Source: JACDAN01 sp050698015 (GTDB lineage Bacteria; Actinomycetota; Thermoleophilia; Gaiellales; Gaiellaceae). Taken from it: 33,798 nt of DNA. Positions 1-6,790 of this stretch are shown in pieces; within the stretch, counting starts at the first letter, position 1, and every line of letters starts with the position of its first letter. Under the pieces are notes generated by a model. That model searched no databases and had not been told where the DNA came from. It was given only the letters and a program-made list of their open reading frames with translations. The DNA lies in the NCBI GenBank assembly GCA_050698015.1, contig JBOHAU010000068.1, positions 1 to 33,798 of the forward strand. Reading direction: 5' to 3'. The position numbers and the translations under genes were made by a program.

Positions 1-2
1 TC

Positions 3-443
3 TTGCTCTCGGCCATCGTCGTGGTTCTCGGCCTGGGCCTCTTCAACCTGTTCGGACAGCGCCCCGCCACCACGACGGCCGAGGCCGATGCCGCCACACT
101 CGAGGTGTATGCGCCGAAGCGTGTCCGCGGCGGGCTCTTCTTCGAGGCCCGCTTCACGATCGAGGCGCGGCGTGAGGTGGAGGAGGCGACCCTCGTGCTC
201 GATCCCGGCTGGGCCGAGGGGATCACGATCAACACCGTCGAGCCGTCGCCGCTCGGTTCGGCGAGCCGAGACGGGAAGCTCGTCTACGAGCTCGGGCGAA
301 TCCGGGCGGGCCACAAGCACGTTTTCTTCCTGCAGCTCCAGGTCAACCCGACGAACGTCGGACACCGCTCGCAGGACGTCCAGCTCTACGACGGCGACGA
401 GTTGCTCGCGACCATCGACCGCTCGATCACCGTCTTCCCGTAG
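3..443 (+). CDS. Membrane-anchored hypothetical protein (5' partial)
   Basis: The reading frame is open to the left edge of the window, so the true start probably lies upstream; the first visible codon is TTG. The visible 146 residues have one N-terminal hydrophobic helix (about residues 2-17, rich in V, L and G) followed by a polar, beta-strand-rich domain with the look of an extracytoplasmic immunoglobulin-like or CARDB-type fold. No catalytic motif is visible. It ends 20 bases before a DUF421 membrane protein whose start has a strong ribosome binding site, so the two are probably co-transcribed and act together at the membrane. The family is not recognised and no function is assigned. Confidence 0.7.
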   Translation: MLSAIVVVLGLGLFNLFGQRPATTTAEADAATLEVYAPKRVRGGLFFEARFTIEARREVEEATLVLDPGWAEGITINTVEPSPLGSASRDGKLVYELGRIRAGHKHVFFLQLQVNPTNVGHRSQDVQLYDGDELLATIDRSITVFP

Positions 444-463
444 GTGCACCTGGAGGAGCACTG

Positions 464-910
464 ATGGACATCGTCATCCGCGCACTCGTGATGTTCATCT
501 TCGTCTGGCTCGTGACGCGCGCCGTCGGCCGGCGTGAGCTGTCGACCCTCGAGCCCTTCGATCTCATCCTCCTGATCGTCCTTGGCGACCTGATCCAGCA
601 GGGCGTGACGCAGAACGACTTCTCCGTCACGGGCGCGATCCTCGCCGGCGGGACGTTCGCGGGGATGACCGTGCTCTTCTCCTGGCTCGCGTTCCGGTTC
701 CCCAGGATGCAACCCATCCTTGAGGGCGACCCGGTCGTGCTCGTGGAGCACGGCAACACCATCGACCGCAACCTGCGGGCGAACCGGATCACCCTCGAGG
801 AACTGGCCGCGCAGGCTCGGCTTCAACAGATTGCGCACATCGAGGACGTCGAGTGGGGCGTGCTCGAGACGAGCGGTCAGATCAGCTTCATCCCGAAGCG
901 CGGTTCCTAG
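464..910 (+). CDS. DUF421 (YetF/YcaP-like) membrane protein
   Basis: The 148-residue product has two to three N-terminal hydrophobic helices (about residues 3-18, 32-45 and 56-77) followed by a small soluble domain containing P-I-L-E-G-D-P-V-V-L-V, the pattern typical of the DUF421/YetF family. In that family the soluble part is the YetF domain and faces the cytoplasm; the biochemical role is not established. The length is at the short end for the family. The ATG is preceded by GGAGGA at about 452-457 with good spacing, which fixes the start. It follows the partial membrane protein by 20 bases. Its TAG stop lies inside the TAGACT hexamer proposed as promoter of the next gene. Confidence 0.85.
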   Translation: MDIVIRALVMFIFVWLVTRAVGRRELSTLEPFDLILLIVLGDLIQQGVTQNDFSVTGAILAGGTFAGMTVLFSWLAFRFPRMQPILEGDPVVLVEHGNTIDRNLRANRITLEELAAQARLQQIAHIEDVEWGVLETSGQISFIPKRGS

Positions 911-913
911 ACT
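908..913 (+). promoter_or_regulatory. Putative -10 element (TAGACT) for a leaderless transcript
   Basis: TAGACT ends 6 bases before the GTG at 920, and there is no Shine-Dalgarno sequence between them. It matches the TANNNT pattern found at the same spacing before other unit-heading genes in this window. It overlaps the stop codon of the DUF421 gene. No convincing -35 box is seen. Confidence 0.5.
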
Positions 914-919
914 CCTCGC

Positions 920-1849
920 GTGCCGCTGTACTTGACGGAAGCCGACGTCGAGGCGCTGCTGACGCCTGCCGACGTGATCGGCGCGGTCGAGAGCTGCTTC
1001 GAGCGGCTCGCACGCGGCGAGGTCGAGAACCGTCCGCGCGTGCGGCAGAAGGCAGACGGCGGCGCCTTCGCGGTCATGTCCGCCGTCGACCTCGAGCTCC
1101 GACTCGCGGGCGTGAAGTCCTACGCGTGGCTTCCGAGCGGAACGCCCTTCGTCGTCTGCCTGTTCGATCTCGACCGTGGCGAGCTGGCCGCTGTGATCGA
1201 GGCCGACAGGCTGGGCCAGCTTCGCACCGGCGCCGCGAGCGCCGTTGCGGCGAAGTACCTCGCTCGGGAAGGGGCGAAGAGCCTCGGCATCCTCGGCTGC
1301 GGGTGGCAGGCGGAGAGTCAGGTCCTGTGCATCCGCGAAGCGGTGCCGACGATCGAGCGCGTCGTCGTCTACTGCCGCACGGAGGAGAAGCTCGAGGCGT
1401 TCTGCAAGAAGCTCGGCGCGGAGCCGGGCGAGACGCACCGCGACGCCGGCTCGCAGGACGTCGTCGTGACCGTGACGACCTCACGCGATCCGGTGCTCCG
1501 AGGCGAGTGGCTCGAGCCCGGCGCGCTGGTCTGCGCGGTCGGCGCCAACGACCGCCGCGCTCGCGAGCTCGACAACGCCGTGCTCGAGCGCGCCAGCTTC
1601 GTCTGCTGCGACTCGATCGAGCAGGCGCGGCTCGAGTCCGGCGACTTGATCGAGCCGATCGAGCAGGGCATCCTCGACTGGCTCGAGGTGCACGAGCTGC
1701 AGAAGGTCGTGGCGGGGGAGGTCCAGGGACGCCAGTCCACGGACGACATCGTGCTCTTCAAGTCGAACGGGATCGCGGCCTGGGACGTCGCCGCTGGAAC
1801 ACTCGCGCTGGAGCGCGCGCGCGAGCGCGGTATAGGGACGAGTCTCTAG
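920..1849 (+). CDS. Ornithine cyclodeaminase / mu-crystallin family enzyme
   Basis: This 309-residue protein belongs to the ornithine cyclodeaminase/mu-crystallin family, NAD(P)-dependent enzymes that include ornithine and lysine cyclodeaminases, alanine dehydrogenases and imine reductases. The diagnostic segment is present: G-Q-L-R-T-G-A-A-S-A-V-A-A-K-Y-L-A followed by the Rossmann segment L-G-I-L-G-C-G-W-Q-A, and near the C-terminus a D-D-I-V-L-F-K-S-N-G-I-A block typical of the family. Length is close to the usual 310-340. The GTG start fits both the N-terminal family pattern (L-T-E-A-D-V-E-A-L-L) and a -10 hexamer 6 bases upstream. The substrate cannot be read from sequence. Its TAG stop overlaps the stop of the convergent gene in a shared CTAG. 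Confidence 0.85.
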   Translation: MPLYLTEADVEALLTPADVIGAVESCFERLARGEVENRPRVRQKADGGAFAVMSAVDLELRLAGVKSYAWLPSGTPFVVCLFDLDRGELAAVIEADRLGQLRTGAASAVAAKYLAREGAKSLGILGCGWQAESQVLCIREAVPTIERVVVYCRTEEKLEAFCKKLGAEPGETHRDAGSQDVVVTVTTSRDPVLRGEWLEPGALVCAVGANDRRARELDNAVLERASFVCCDSIEQARLESGDLIEPIEQGILDWLEVHELQKVVAGEVQGRQSTDDIVLFKSNGIAAWDVAAGTLALERARERGIGTSL

Positions 1850-2094
1850 CTGACTTCCTGCTTCGCCGCCTCGACCGTGTCATGGCCGAGCGCGCGGATC
1901 ACTTCGGGCCGGTCGAGCAACCGTTCCCGCTCGGAGGGCGTCGTGCGGTTCTTGATGTACGGGTCCTCGAGGATCTCGCTCAGCGACCGGCCGCGCTCGT
2001 GCTCGCGGATCACGTAGGCGGCGATCCGGTCCTCGCCGGACGAACGGGTGAAGAGGAACGAGAACGGGTTGCGGAGGAAGTCGCGTACGGCCAC
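1846..2094 (-). CDS. Small hypothetical protein (82 aa)
   Basis: An 82-residue, charged, apparently cytoplasmic protein with no signal peptide or membrane helix and no motif that I recognise. The N-terminal part is R-D-F-L-R-N-P-F-S-F-L-F, followed by a helical segment (D-R-I-A-A-Y-V-I-R-E-H) and an acidic/basic middle. It is kept as real because the GTG at 2094 has a TAGAAT hexamer 8 bases upstream, because it fills the gap between two solid genes exactly, and because its stop shares CTAG with the stop of the cyclodeaminase-family gene. It is divergent from the thiolase with only 25 bases between start codons. Confidence 0.65.
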   Translation of the reverse strand: MAVRDFLRNPFSFLFTRSSGEDRIAAYVIREHERGRSLSEILEDPYIKNRTTPSERERLLDRPEVIRALGHDTVEAAKQEVS

Positions 2095-2102
2095 GCAGTC
2101 CG

Positions 2103-2108
2103 ATTCTA
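2103..2108 (-). promoter_or_regulatory. Putative -10 element (TAGAAT) for the 82-aa gene
   Basis: On the minus strand TAGAAT ends 8 bases before the GTG at 2094. It overlaps by two bases the putative -10 of the divergent thiolase gene (2107-2112), so polymerase could hardly occupy both promoters together. Confidence 0.5.
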
Positions 2109-2112
2109 TGCT
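2107..2112 (+). promoter_or_regulatory. Putative -10 element (TATGCT) for the thiolase gene
   Basis: TATGCT ends 7 bases before the GTG at 2120, the spacing expected for a leaderless transcript. It also contains the in-frame ATG at 2108, which would argue against that ATG as the translation start. No clear -35 box is visible. Confidence 0.5.
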
Positions 2113-2119
2113 GGCTTCC

Positions 2120-3277
2120 GTGAGTCGCGCAGTCGTCCTCTCCGCCGTCCGGACCCCGGTCGGGCGCTACGGCGGCGTGCTTTCGCACATCCGCCCGGAC
2201 GATCTCGCGGCGATCGCGATCGAGGCGGCCGTCGAGCGCGTCGGGATCGACCCCGGTGACGTCGAGGACGTCTACTTCGGCGCCGCGAACCAGGCCGGCG
2301 AGGACAACCGGAACGTCGCGCGCATGGGCGCGCTGCTGGCCGGACTGCCCGAGTCGGTGGCCGGGGTGACGCTCAACCGCCTCTGCGCCTCCGGCCTCTC
2401 AGCGGTGGTGTCTGCGTGCCACGCCGTTACGGCCGGTGACGGCGACCTCTTCGTCGCCGGCGGGGTCGAGTCCATGAGCCGCGCGCCGCTCGTCATGGCG
2501 AAGCCCGACAAGGCGTTTCCACGCGGTGACCAGACCGTCTACGACACGACGCTTGGCTGGCGCTTCCCGAATCCGCGCATGGCGGAGATGTTCCCGCTCG
2601 AGTCGATGGGCGAGACCGGAGAGAACGTCGCCGAGCGCTGGGACGTCTCCCGGGAGGAACAGGACGAGTTTGCGCTGCGCTCGCAGCAGGGTTGGGCGGC
2701 CGCCGACTTCTCGGACGAGCTGGTCACCGTGGACGGCGTGGAGCGGGACGAGCATCCGAGGCCGGACACGAACCTCGAGACGCTTGCGACCCTGAAGCCT
2801 GCCTTCCGGCAGGATGGGACGGTCACAGCCGGGAATTCGAGCGGGCTGAACGACGGCGCGGCGGCGCTTGTGATCGCCAGCGAGGAGAGGGCAGAGAAGC
2901 TCGGCGCCGAGCCGCTTGCGTCCTTCGTCGGGAGCGCTGTCGCCGGCGTAGATCCGCGAGTGATGGGCATCGGTCCGATCCCTGCGGTCAGGAAGCTTCT
3001 CGCCCGCGCTGGAATCGATGTGGGCGACATCGACCTCGTCGAGCTGAACGAGGCCTTCGCCTCGCAGAGCCTGGTCGTGATCCGCGAGCTCGGGCTCGAT
3101 CCGGAGAGGGTGAACGTCAACGGGGGCGCGATCGCGATCGGTCACCCACTTGGGATGAGCGGCGCGCGCCTTGTCGTCACCCTGCTGCACGAGCTGCGGC
3201 GGCGCGGCGGCCGCTACGGGCTGGCCACGCTCTGCGTGGGTGTCGGCCAGGGGCAGGCGGCGCTGTTCGCGAGGTAA
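2120..3277 (+). CDS. Acetyl-CoA acyltransferase (thiolase)
   Basis: This is a 385-residue thiolase, which cleaves 3-ketoacyl-CoA with CoA or condenses two acyl-CoAs. The nucleophilic cysteine lies in N-R-L-C-A-S-G-L-S-A, followed by the central L-N-E-A-F-A block, the G-H-P-L-G-M-S-G-A-R motif with the catalytic histidine, and the C-terminal C-V-G-V-G-Q-G, where the usual second glycine is replaced by valine. The GTG at 2120 is preferred over the in-frame ATG at 2108 because family members begin just before A-V-V-L-S-A-V-R-T-P and because a TATGCT hexamer spans 2107-2112. The motif set suits a degradative thiolase of the PcaF/FadA kind. Acyl-CoA genes later in the window (crotonases, paa genes) suggest aromatic or fatty acid breakdown, but the gene is not in an operon with them. 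Confidence 0.92.
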   Translation: MSRAVVLSAVRTPVGRYGGVLSHIRPDDLAAIAIEAAVERVGIDPGDVEDVYFGAANQAGEDNRNVARMGALLAGLPESVAGVTLNRLCASGLSAVVSACHAVTAGDGDLFVAGGVESMSRAPLVMAKPDKAFPRGDQTVYDTTLGWRFPNPRMAEMFPLESMGETGENVAERWDVSREEQDEFALRSQQGWAAADFSDELVTVDGVERDEHPRPDTNLETLATLKPAFRQDGTVTAGNSSGLNDGAAALVIASEERAEKLGAEPLASFVGSAVAGVDPRVMGIGPIPAVRKLLARAGIDVGDIDLVELNEAFASQSLVVIRELGLDPERVNVNGGAIAIGHPLGMSGARLVVTLLHELRRRGGRYGLATLCVGVGQGQAALFAR

Positions 3278-3282
3278 GGCGG

Positions 3283-3288
3283 TATCGT
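3283..3288 (+). promoter_or_regulatory. Putative -10 element (TATCGT) for the aldehyde dehydrogenase gene
   Basis: TATCGT ends 8 bases before the ATG at 3297 in the 19-base gap after the thiolase. No Shine-Dalgarno sequence is present, so the gene may have its own leaderless transcript besides any read-through from the thiolase. Confidence 0.45.
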
Positions 3289-3296
3289 CCGGCCCG

Positions 3297-4769
3297 ATGG
3301 CGATCGCGACCGAGCGCGAGTATCTGCTCTTCATCAACGGTGAGTCGACGGAGCCGAGCGACGGCGAGCTTCGCGAGCTGACCGAGCCCGCCACCGGCCA
3401 GGCGCTTGCCAAGGTGGCGCTTGCCGGCGAGAAGGACGTCGACCGCGCGGTTGACGCAGCGCGCGCCGCACTCGAGGGCGACTGGGGCAAGACGCCGCCG
3501 ACCGAACGCTCGCGCCTCCTCCACGCCCTCGCTGACGCGATCGTCGCCAACCGCAAGGAGCTCGCGGAGCTCGAGGCCCGCAACGTCGGGAAGGCGATCT
3601 CGTCGGTAAAGGCCGAGCTCAACCAGGCGGTCGAGAACTTCCGTTTCATGGCGTCGGCGATCGCCTCGATCGCCGGCCGGTCGAACCCGATCGGGGGCTC
3701 GCTCCTCTTCTACTCGCTGAAGGAGCCGGTCGGCGTCGCCGGTCAGATCGTCCCGTGGAACTACCCGCTGATGATGGCGACCTGGAAGCTCTCGCCGGCC
3801 CTGGCGGCAGGTTGCACGGTCGTCCTCAAGCCGGACGAGGCGACACCGCTCTCCACGCTGAGATTGGCCGAGCTCGCCGCGGAGGTCGGCTTCCCGCCGG
3901 GTGTGATCAACATCGTGCCGGGGGGAGGGCCGACCACGGGCGCCTACCTCGTCGGTCACCCGGGGATCGACAAGGTCGCGTTCACCGGTTCGACGGCGAC
4001 CGGCGCCGAGGTGATGAAGCGCGCCGCGGACGGCATCAAGCGGTTGACGCTCGAACTGGGCGGCAAGAGCCCGAACCTCGTGTTCGCCGACGCCGACCTC
4101 GACGACGCGATCCCGAGCTCCGCGTGGTCGATTTATTACGCCGCCGGCCAGAGCTGCGAGGCGCGCTCCCGGGTCCTGGTCGAGAAGCCGCTCTACGACG
4201 ACTTCGTGAGCCGATTCTCGGAGGCGGCGGGCAGGATCAAGGTCGGCGACCCACTCGACCCCGAGACGCAGATGGGCTCGCTCATCTCGCAGAGCCATCG
4301 AGACCGGGTCCACGGGTTCGTCGAGCGCGGGCGCGAGGAGGGCGCGGAGGTCGTGGTCGGCGGCCAGCCGGCCGACGGCGACGGCGCGTTCTACCCGCCG
4401 ACCGTGATCGCCAAGGTCGACAACTCGATGACCGTCGCTCAGGAGGAGATCTTCGGCCCCGTCGTGACGGTGATCCCGTTCGAGGACGAGAAGGACGCCG
4501 CGAGGATTGCAAACGACGTTCGCTACGGCCTGATGGCCACGATCTGGACGGGAGATCCCGCCCGAGGGCACCGCCTCGCCCGCCGGATCAAGTCCGGCCT
4601 GATCGGAATCAACATGCCGTATACCGCGTTTCCGGGCATCCCGTTCGGCGGTTACAAGCAGTCCGGCTTCGGCCGCGAGCTCGGCCTCGAGACGCTCGAG
4701 CTCTACCTGGAGACGAAGAGCGTGATCACCTCGACCGCGTCCAGGGCTTACAACCCCTTCGGCCTCTAA
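3297..4769 (+). CDS. NAD(P)-dependent aldehyde dehydrogenase
   Basis: A 490-residue class I/II-type aldehyde dehydrogenase that oxidises an aldehyde to the acid in the cytoplasm. Seen in order: the coenzyme-binding block with P-W-N-Y-P-L-M-M-A and V-L-K-P-D-E-A-T-P, F-T-G-S-T-A-T-G, the general-base glutamate in L-E-L-G-G-K-S-P-N (E253), the catalytic cysteine in G-Q-S-C-E-A (C287), and E-E-I-F-G-P-V near residue 382. Full length for the family. The ATG at 3297 is chosen because family members begin near here; the frame is open upstream but runs into the thiolase coding region. Betaine-, gamma-aminobutyr- or other aldehyde specificity cannot be decided. It follows the thiolase by 19 bases and is followed directly by a structured repeat. 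Confidence 0.93.
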   Translation: MAIATEREYLLFINGESTEPSDGELRELTEPATGQALAKVALAGEKDVDRAVDAARAALEGDWGKTPPTERSRLLHALADAIVANRKELAELEARNVGKAISSVKAELNQAVENFRFMASAIASIAGRSNPIGGSLLFYSLKEPVGVAGQIVPWNYPLMMATWKLSPALAAGCTVVLKPDEATPLSTLRLAELAAEVGFPPGVINIVPGGGPTTGAYLVGHPGIDKVAFTGSTATGAEVMKRAADGIKRLTLELGGKSPNLVFADADLDDAIPSSAWSIYYAAGQSCEARSRVLVEKPLYDDFVSRFSEAAGRIKVGDPLDPETQMGSLISQSHRDRVHGFVERGREEGAEVVVGGQPADGDGAFYPPTVIAKVDNSMTVAQEEIFGPVVTVIPFEDEKDAARIANDVRYGLMATIWTGDPARGHRLARRIKSGLIGINMPYTAFPGIPFGGYKQSGFGRELGLETLELYLETKSVITSTASRAYNPFGL

Positions 4770-4837
4770 GGCGCCGCTTGCGGTGCCGTTTCAGGATGGC
4801 GGGCTTTGCCCGACATCCGTCTGAAACGACCGGTCGA
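4770..4837 (+). repeat. Two-hairpin structured repeat, family 1, copy A
   Basis: The element begins at the base after the TAA of the aldehyde dehydrogenase. Hairpin 1 is GGCGCCGC-TT-GCGGTGCC (4770-4787). Hairpin 2 pairs GTTTCAG (4788-4794) with CTGAAAC (4821-4827), GATG with CATC, and CGGGC with GCCCG around a TTT loop at 4805-4807. It ends in the palindromic flank GACCGGTCGA (4828-4837). A second copy at 15473-15543 has the same architecture with paired substitutions. It could be a terminator without a U-tract, an mRNA-stabilising end or a small mobile repeat. Confidence 0.75.
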
Positions 4838-4841
4838 CCCA

Positions 4842-6029
4842 ATGGACGCAGACCAAAACCGGTCTAAGGCGTTGCGATACCGGTGGGCCGTTCTCGCGGC
4901 CGGAACAGCTGCTCAGGCCGGCTTGGCGGCGGCGTTCATCGGCGTGCCCGTCCTCGCGCCGGCGTTGCGCGACGAGTTCGGGCTCACGCTCTCGGAGGTC
5001 GGCCTGGCCATCTCGAGCCTCTGGATCGGGCCGATTCTCACCCTCCTCGGGTGGGGAATGCTTGCCGACCGTTTCGGCGAGCGGGTCGTCCTCGCCAGCG
5101 GCCTTGCGGCTTGCGGCGTCTTCTGCGTGGCCGCCGGCCTGGCCGACGACTTCACGACCTTCATCGTGCTGCTCTTCCTGGCCGGGGCCACCGGCTCCAG
5201 CGTCAACGCCGCGAGTGCCCGGGCTGTCATGCAGTGGTTCCCGCCCGAGGAGCGCGGATTCGCCCTCGGGATCCGTCAGACGGCGATCCCGATCGGCGGC
5301 GGCTTCGCGGCGCTGACGCTGCCGCTGGCCGAGCAAGCCGCAGGACTCGACGCGGCGTTCGCCCTGCTCGGCGGCTTCTGTCTCGCGGGAGCGCTCACCG
5401 CCGCGGTCGTGATCCGCGAGGCCCCGGTCCGCGACACCGAGTTCGAGACCGAGGCCGTCGGCTGGACGCTCCGCGACGGGCGGGTCTGGACGCTCTCGTT
5501 CGGCAGCGCCCTCTACCTGTTCGCGCAGGTGCCGGTGATGTCGTTCACGGTGCTGTTCCTCCACGACGTCCACGGGATGTCGGAGACCGCCGCCGCCGGC
5601 GTGCTCGTGGCGTGTCAGCTCGGCGCCGCGACGGGCCGGATCGGCGCGGGACGGCTGTCGGATCGGCTCGGCAACCGGCTGCGGCCGCTCCGGTGGATCG
5701 GCCTCGCGAGTGCGAGCATCCTGCTCTTGACCTCCCTGCTCGCGCAGGGCCCGACCCGCGTGATCGCGGCCACGTTGGTTCTGGCGAGCGCGATCTCGAT
5801 GGCGTGGAACGGCCTGTCTCTCACGGCCGCGGCCGAGCTCGCCGGCCGGGCGCGGAGCGGGGCTGCGATCGGCTTCCAGCAGTCGATGCTCTCGCTCGTC
5901 GGGGTGGGTGTGCCGGTGGTGTTTGCGTCGGTCGTCGAAGCGACCTCGTGGCAGACGGCCTTCGGGCTCTCCGCGCTCGGGCCGCTTGCCGGCTGGCTGA
6001 TGCTCGGGACGCTGCGGGATCGGGTATGA
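4842..6029 (+). CDS. MFS transporter (12-helix)
   Basis: A 395-residue major facilitator with about twelve hydrophobic helices. The loop between helices 2 and 3 carries the family signature G-M-L-A-D-R-F-G-E-R, and the equivalent loop in the second half is A-G-R-L-S-D-R-L-G-N-R. A proline/glycine-rich segment near residues 140-160 (R-Q-T-A-I-P-I-G-G-G) resembles nitrate/nitrite and CynX-type or related anion porters, but the substrate is not determined. The ATG at 4842 is used; an in-frame TTG at 4806 lies inside the structured repeat and is less likely. No strong ribosome binding site is seen. A small AGACC...GGTCT hairpin lies in the first codons. Confidence 0.85.
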   Translation: MDADQNRSKALRYRWAVLAAGTAAQAGLAAAFIGVPVLAPALRDEFGLTLSEVGLAISSLWIGPILTLLGWGMLADRFGERVVLASGLAACGVFCVAAGLADDFTTFIVLLFLAGATGSSVNAASARAVMQWFPPEERGFALGIRQTAIPIGGGFAALTLPLAEQAAGLDAAFALLGGFCLAGALTAAVVIREAPVRDTEFETEAVGWTLRDGRVWTLSFGSALYLFAQVPVMSFTVLFLHDVHGMSETAAAGVLVACQLGAATGRIGAGRLSDRLGNRLRPLRWIGLASASILLLTSLLAQGPTRVIAATLVLASAISMAWNGLSLTAAAELAGRARSGAAIGFQQSMLSLVGVGVPVVFASVVEATSWQTAFGLSALGPLAGWLMLGTLRDRV

Positions 6030-6036
6030 GCAAAAC

Positions 6037-6663
6037 GTGCCTCTGTATCCCGAGCTGCGCGGACCGAGGACCCGAGCGCTGGTCGGCGACCTAGTCGCGA
6101 TCGCGCTGCTCGTGGTCTTCGCTTGGGCCGGCTTCAAGGTCCACGGCGCCGTCGACCGGCTGGCGGTCCTCGGCGAGGGCGTTCAGGCAAGCGGAGGGTT
6201 CATCGAGGAAGGCTTCAACGAAGCCGCCGACGCCGTCGACGGCACCCCGGTCGTGGGTGACGACATCGCGGACGGCCTGCGGTCGGCAGGCGAAGGCTCG
6301 GGCGGGGAGGTCGTCGAGCTCGGCGAACAGGGCGAGGAGGGAGCGCACGACCTCGCGATCGTCCTCGGTGTCTCCACCTTCGGGCTGCCGGCGCTGATCG
6401 TCCTGGCGCTCTGGCTGCCTGGTCGGGTCGGGCAGGTCCGCAGGCTACGGGCGGCAACCAAGGTCCTCGGGGACCAGGAGAGCGAGGAGCGCCGCCGCCT
6501 GCTCGCGATGCGCGTCGCGTTCTCGCTGCCCTACGGTCAGCTGCTCGCCTACACCTCCGATCCGATTGGAGACCTCGAGGGCGGCCGCTACGACGCGCTG
6601 GTGGCCGCTGCGTTAGAGGACGCGGGGCTGCGAGCGCCGCCGGCCGCAAACGCGCGGCTTTAA
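6037..6663 (+). CDS. Two-helix membrane hypothetical protein
   Basis: A 208-residue protein with hydrophobic segments at about residues 16-34 and 108-130. Between them lies an acidic, glycine-rich stretch likely to sit outside the membrane; after the second helix comes a basic, probably cytoplasmic, alpha-helical tail. No recognised domain. The GTG at 6037 is 8 bases after the MFS stop and is preceded by TATGAG, a near match to the promoter hexamer seen elsewhere. It may be co-transcribed with the transporter. It is convergent with the purine permease, from which it is separated by two strong hairpins. Confidence 0.7.
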   Translation: MPLYPELRGPRTRALVGDLVAIALLVVFAWAGFKVHGAVDRLAVLGEGVQASGGFIEEGFNEAADAVDGTPVVGDDIADGLRSAGEGSGGEVVELGEQGEEGAHDLAIVLGVSTFGLPALIVLALWLPGRVGQVRRLRAATKVLGDQESEERRRLLAMRVAFSLPYGQLLAYTSDPIGDLEGGRYDALVAAALEDAGLRAPPAANARL

Positions 6664-6687
6664 GACGGTCTTGGACTATCTGAGAAA

Positions 6688-6721
6688 TGCCGCCGGAGGC
6701 GGGCTTTGCCCGCCGCAGGCA
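6688..6721 (+). terminator. GC-rich hairpin after the two-helix membrane protein
   Basis: GGCGGGC (6698-6704), loop TTT, GCCCGCC (6708-6714) form a perfect stem, with outer TGCC/GGCA pairing across a small internal loop. It lies 25 bases after a stop codon and shares the core GCGGGCTTTGCCCGC with the family 1 repeats. No U-tract follows, so termination is inferred from position and stability. Confidence 0.55.
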
Positions 6722-6760
6722 CGACCCGGCAGGACTCGGCTAGCGAAGAAGAAGGGGGTC

Positions 6761-6787
6761 CATGGGGGAAACATGGTTTCCCCCATG
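6761..6787. terminator. Perfect 11-bp inverted repeat between convergent genes
   Basis: CATGGGGGAAA (6761-6771), a 5-base loop CATGG, then TTTCCCCCATG (6777-6787). It stands 3 bases before the end of the leftward permease gene and about 100 bases after the end of the rightward gene, so it most likely acts as the permease terminator. Read leftward, the stem is the same, since the arms are fully complementary. Confidence 0.6.
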
Positions 6788-6790
6788 CAC

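Noticed and set aside
853..2259. Plus-strand frame of 468 codons spanning several genes
   Set aside because: It crosses the cyclodeaminase-family gene and the following genes in another frame and encodes arginine-rich noise.
4791..6137. Long open frame on the minus strand opposite the MFS transporter
   Set aside because: Its product is charged low-complexity sequence (R, E, P, G rich) typical of antisense frames in GC-rich DNA, while the plus strand encodes a clear transporter.
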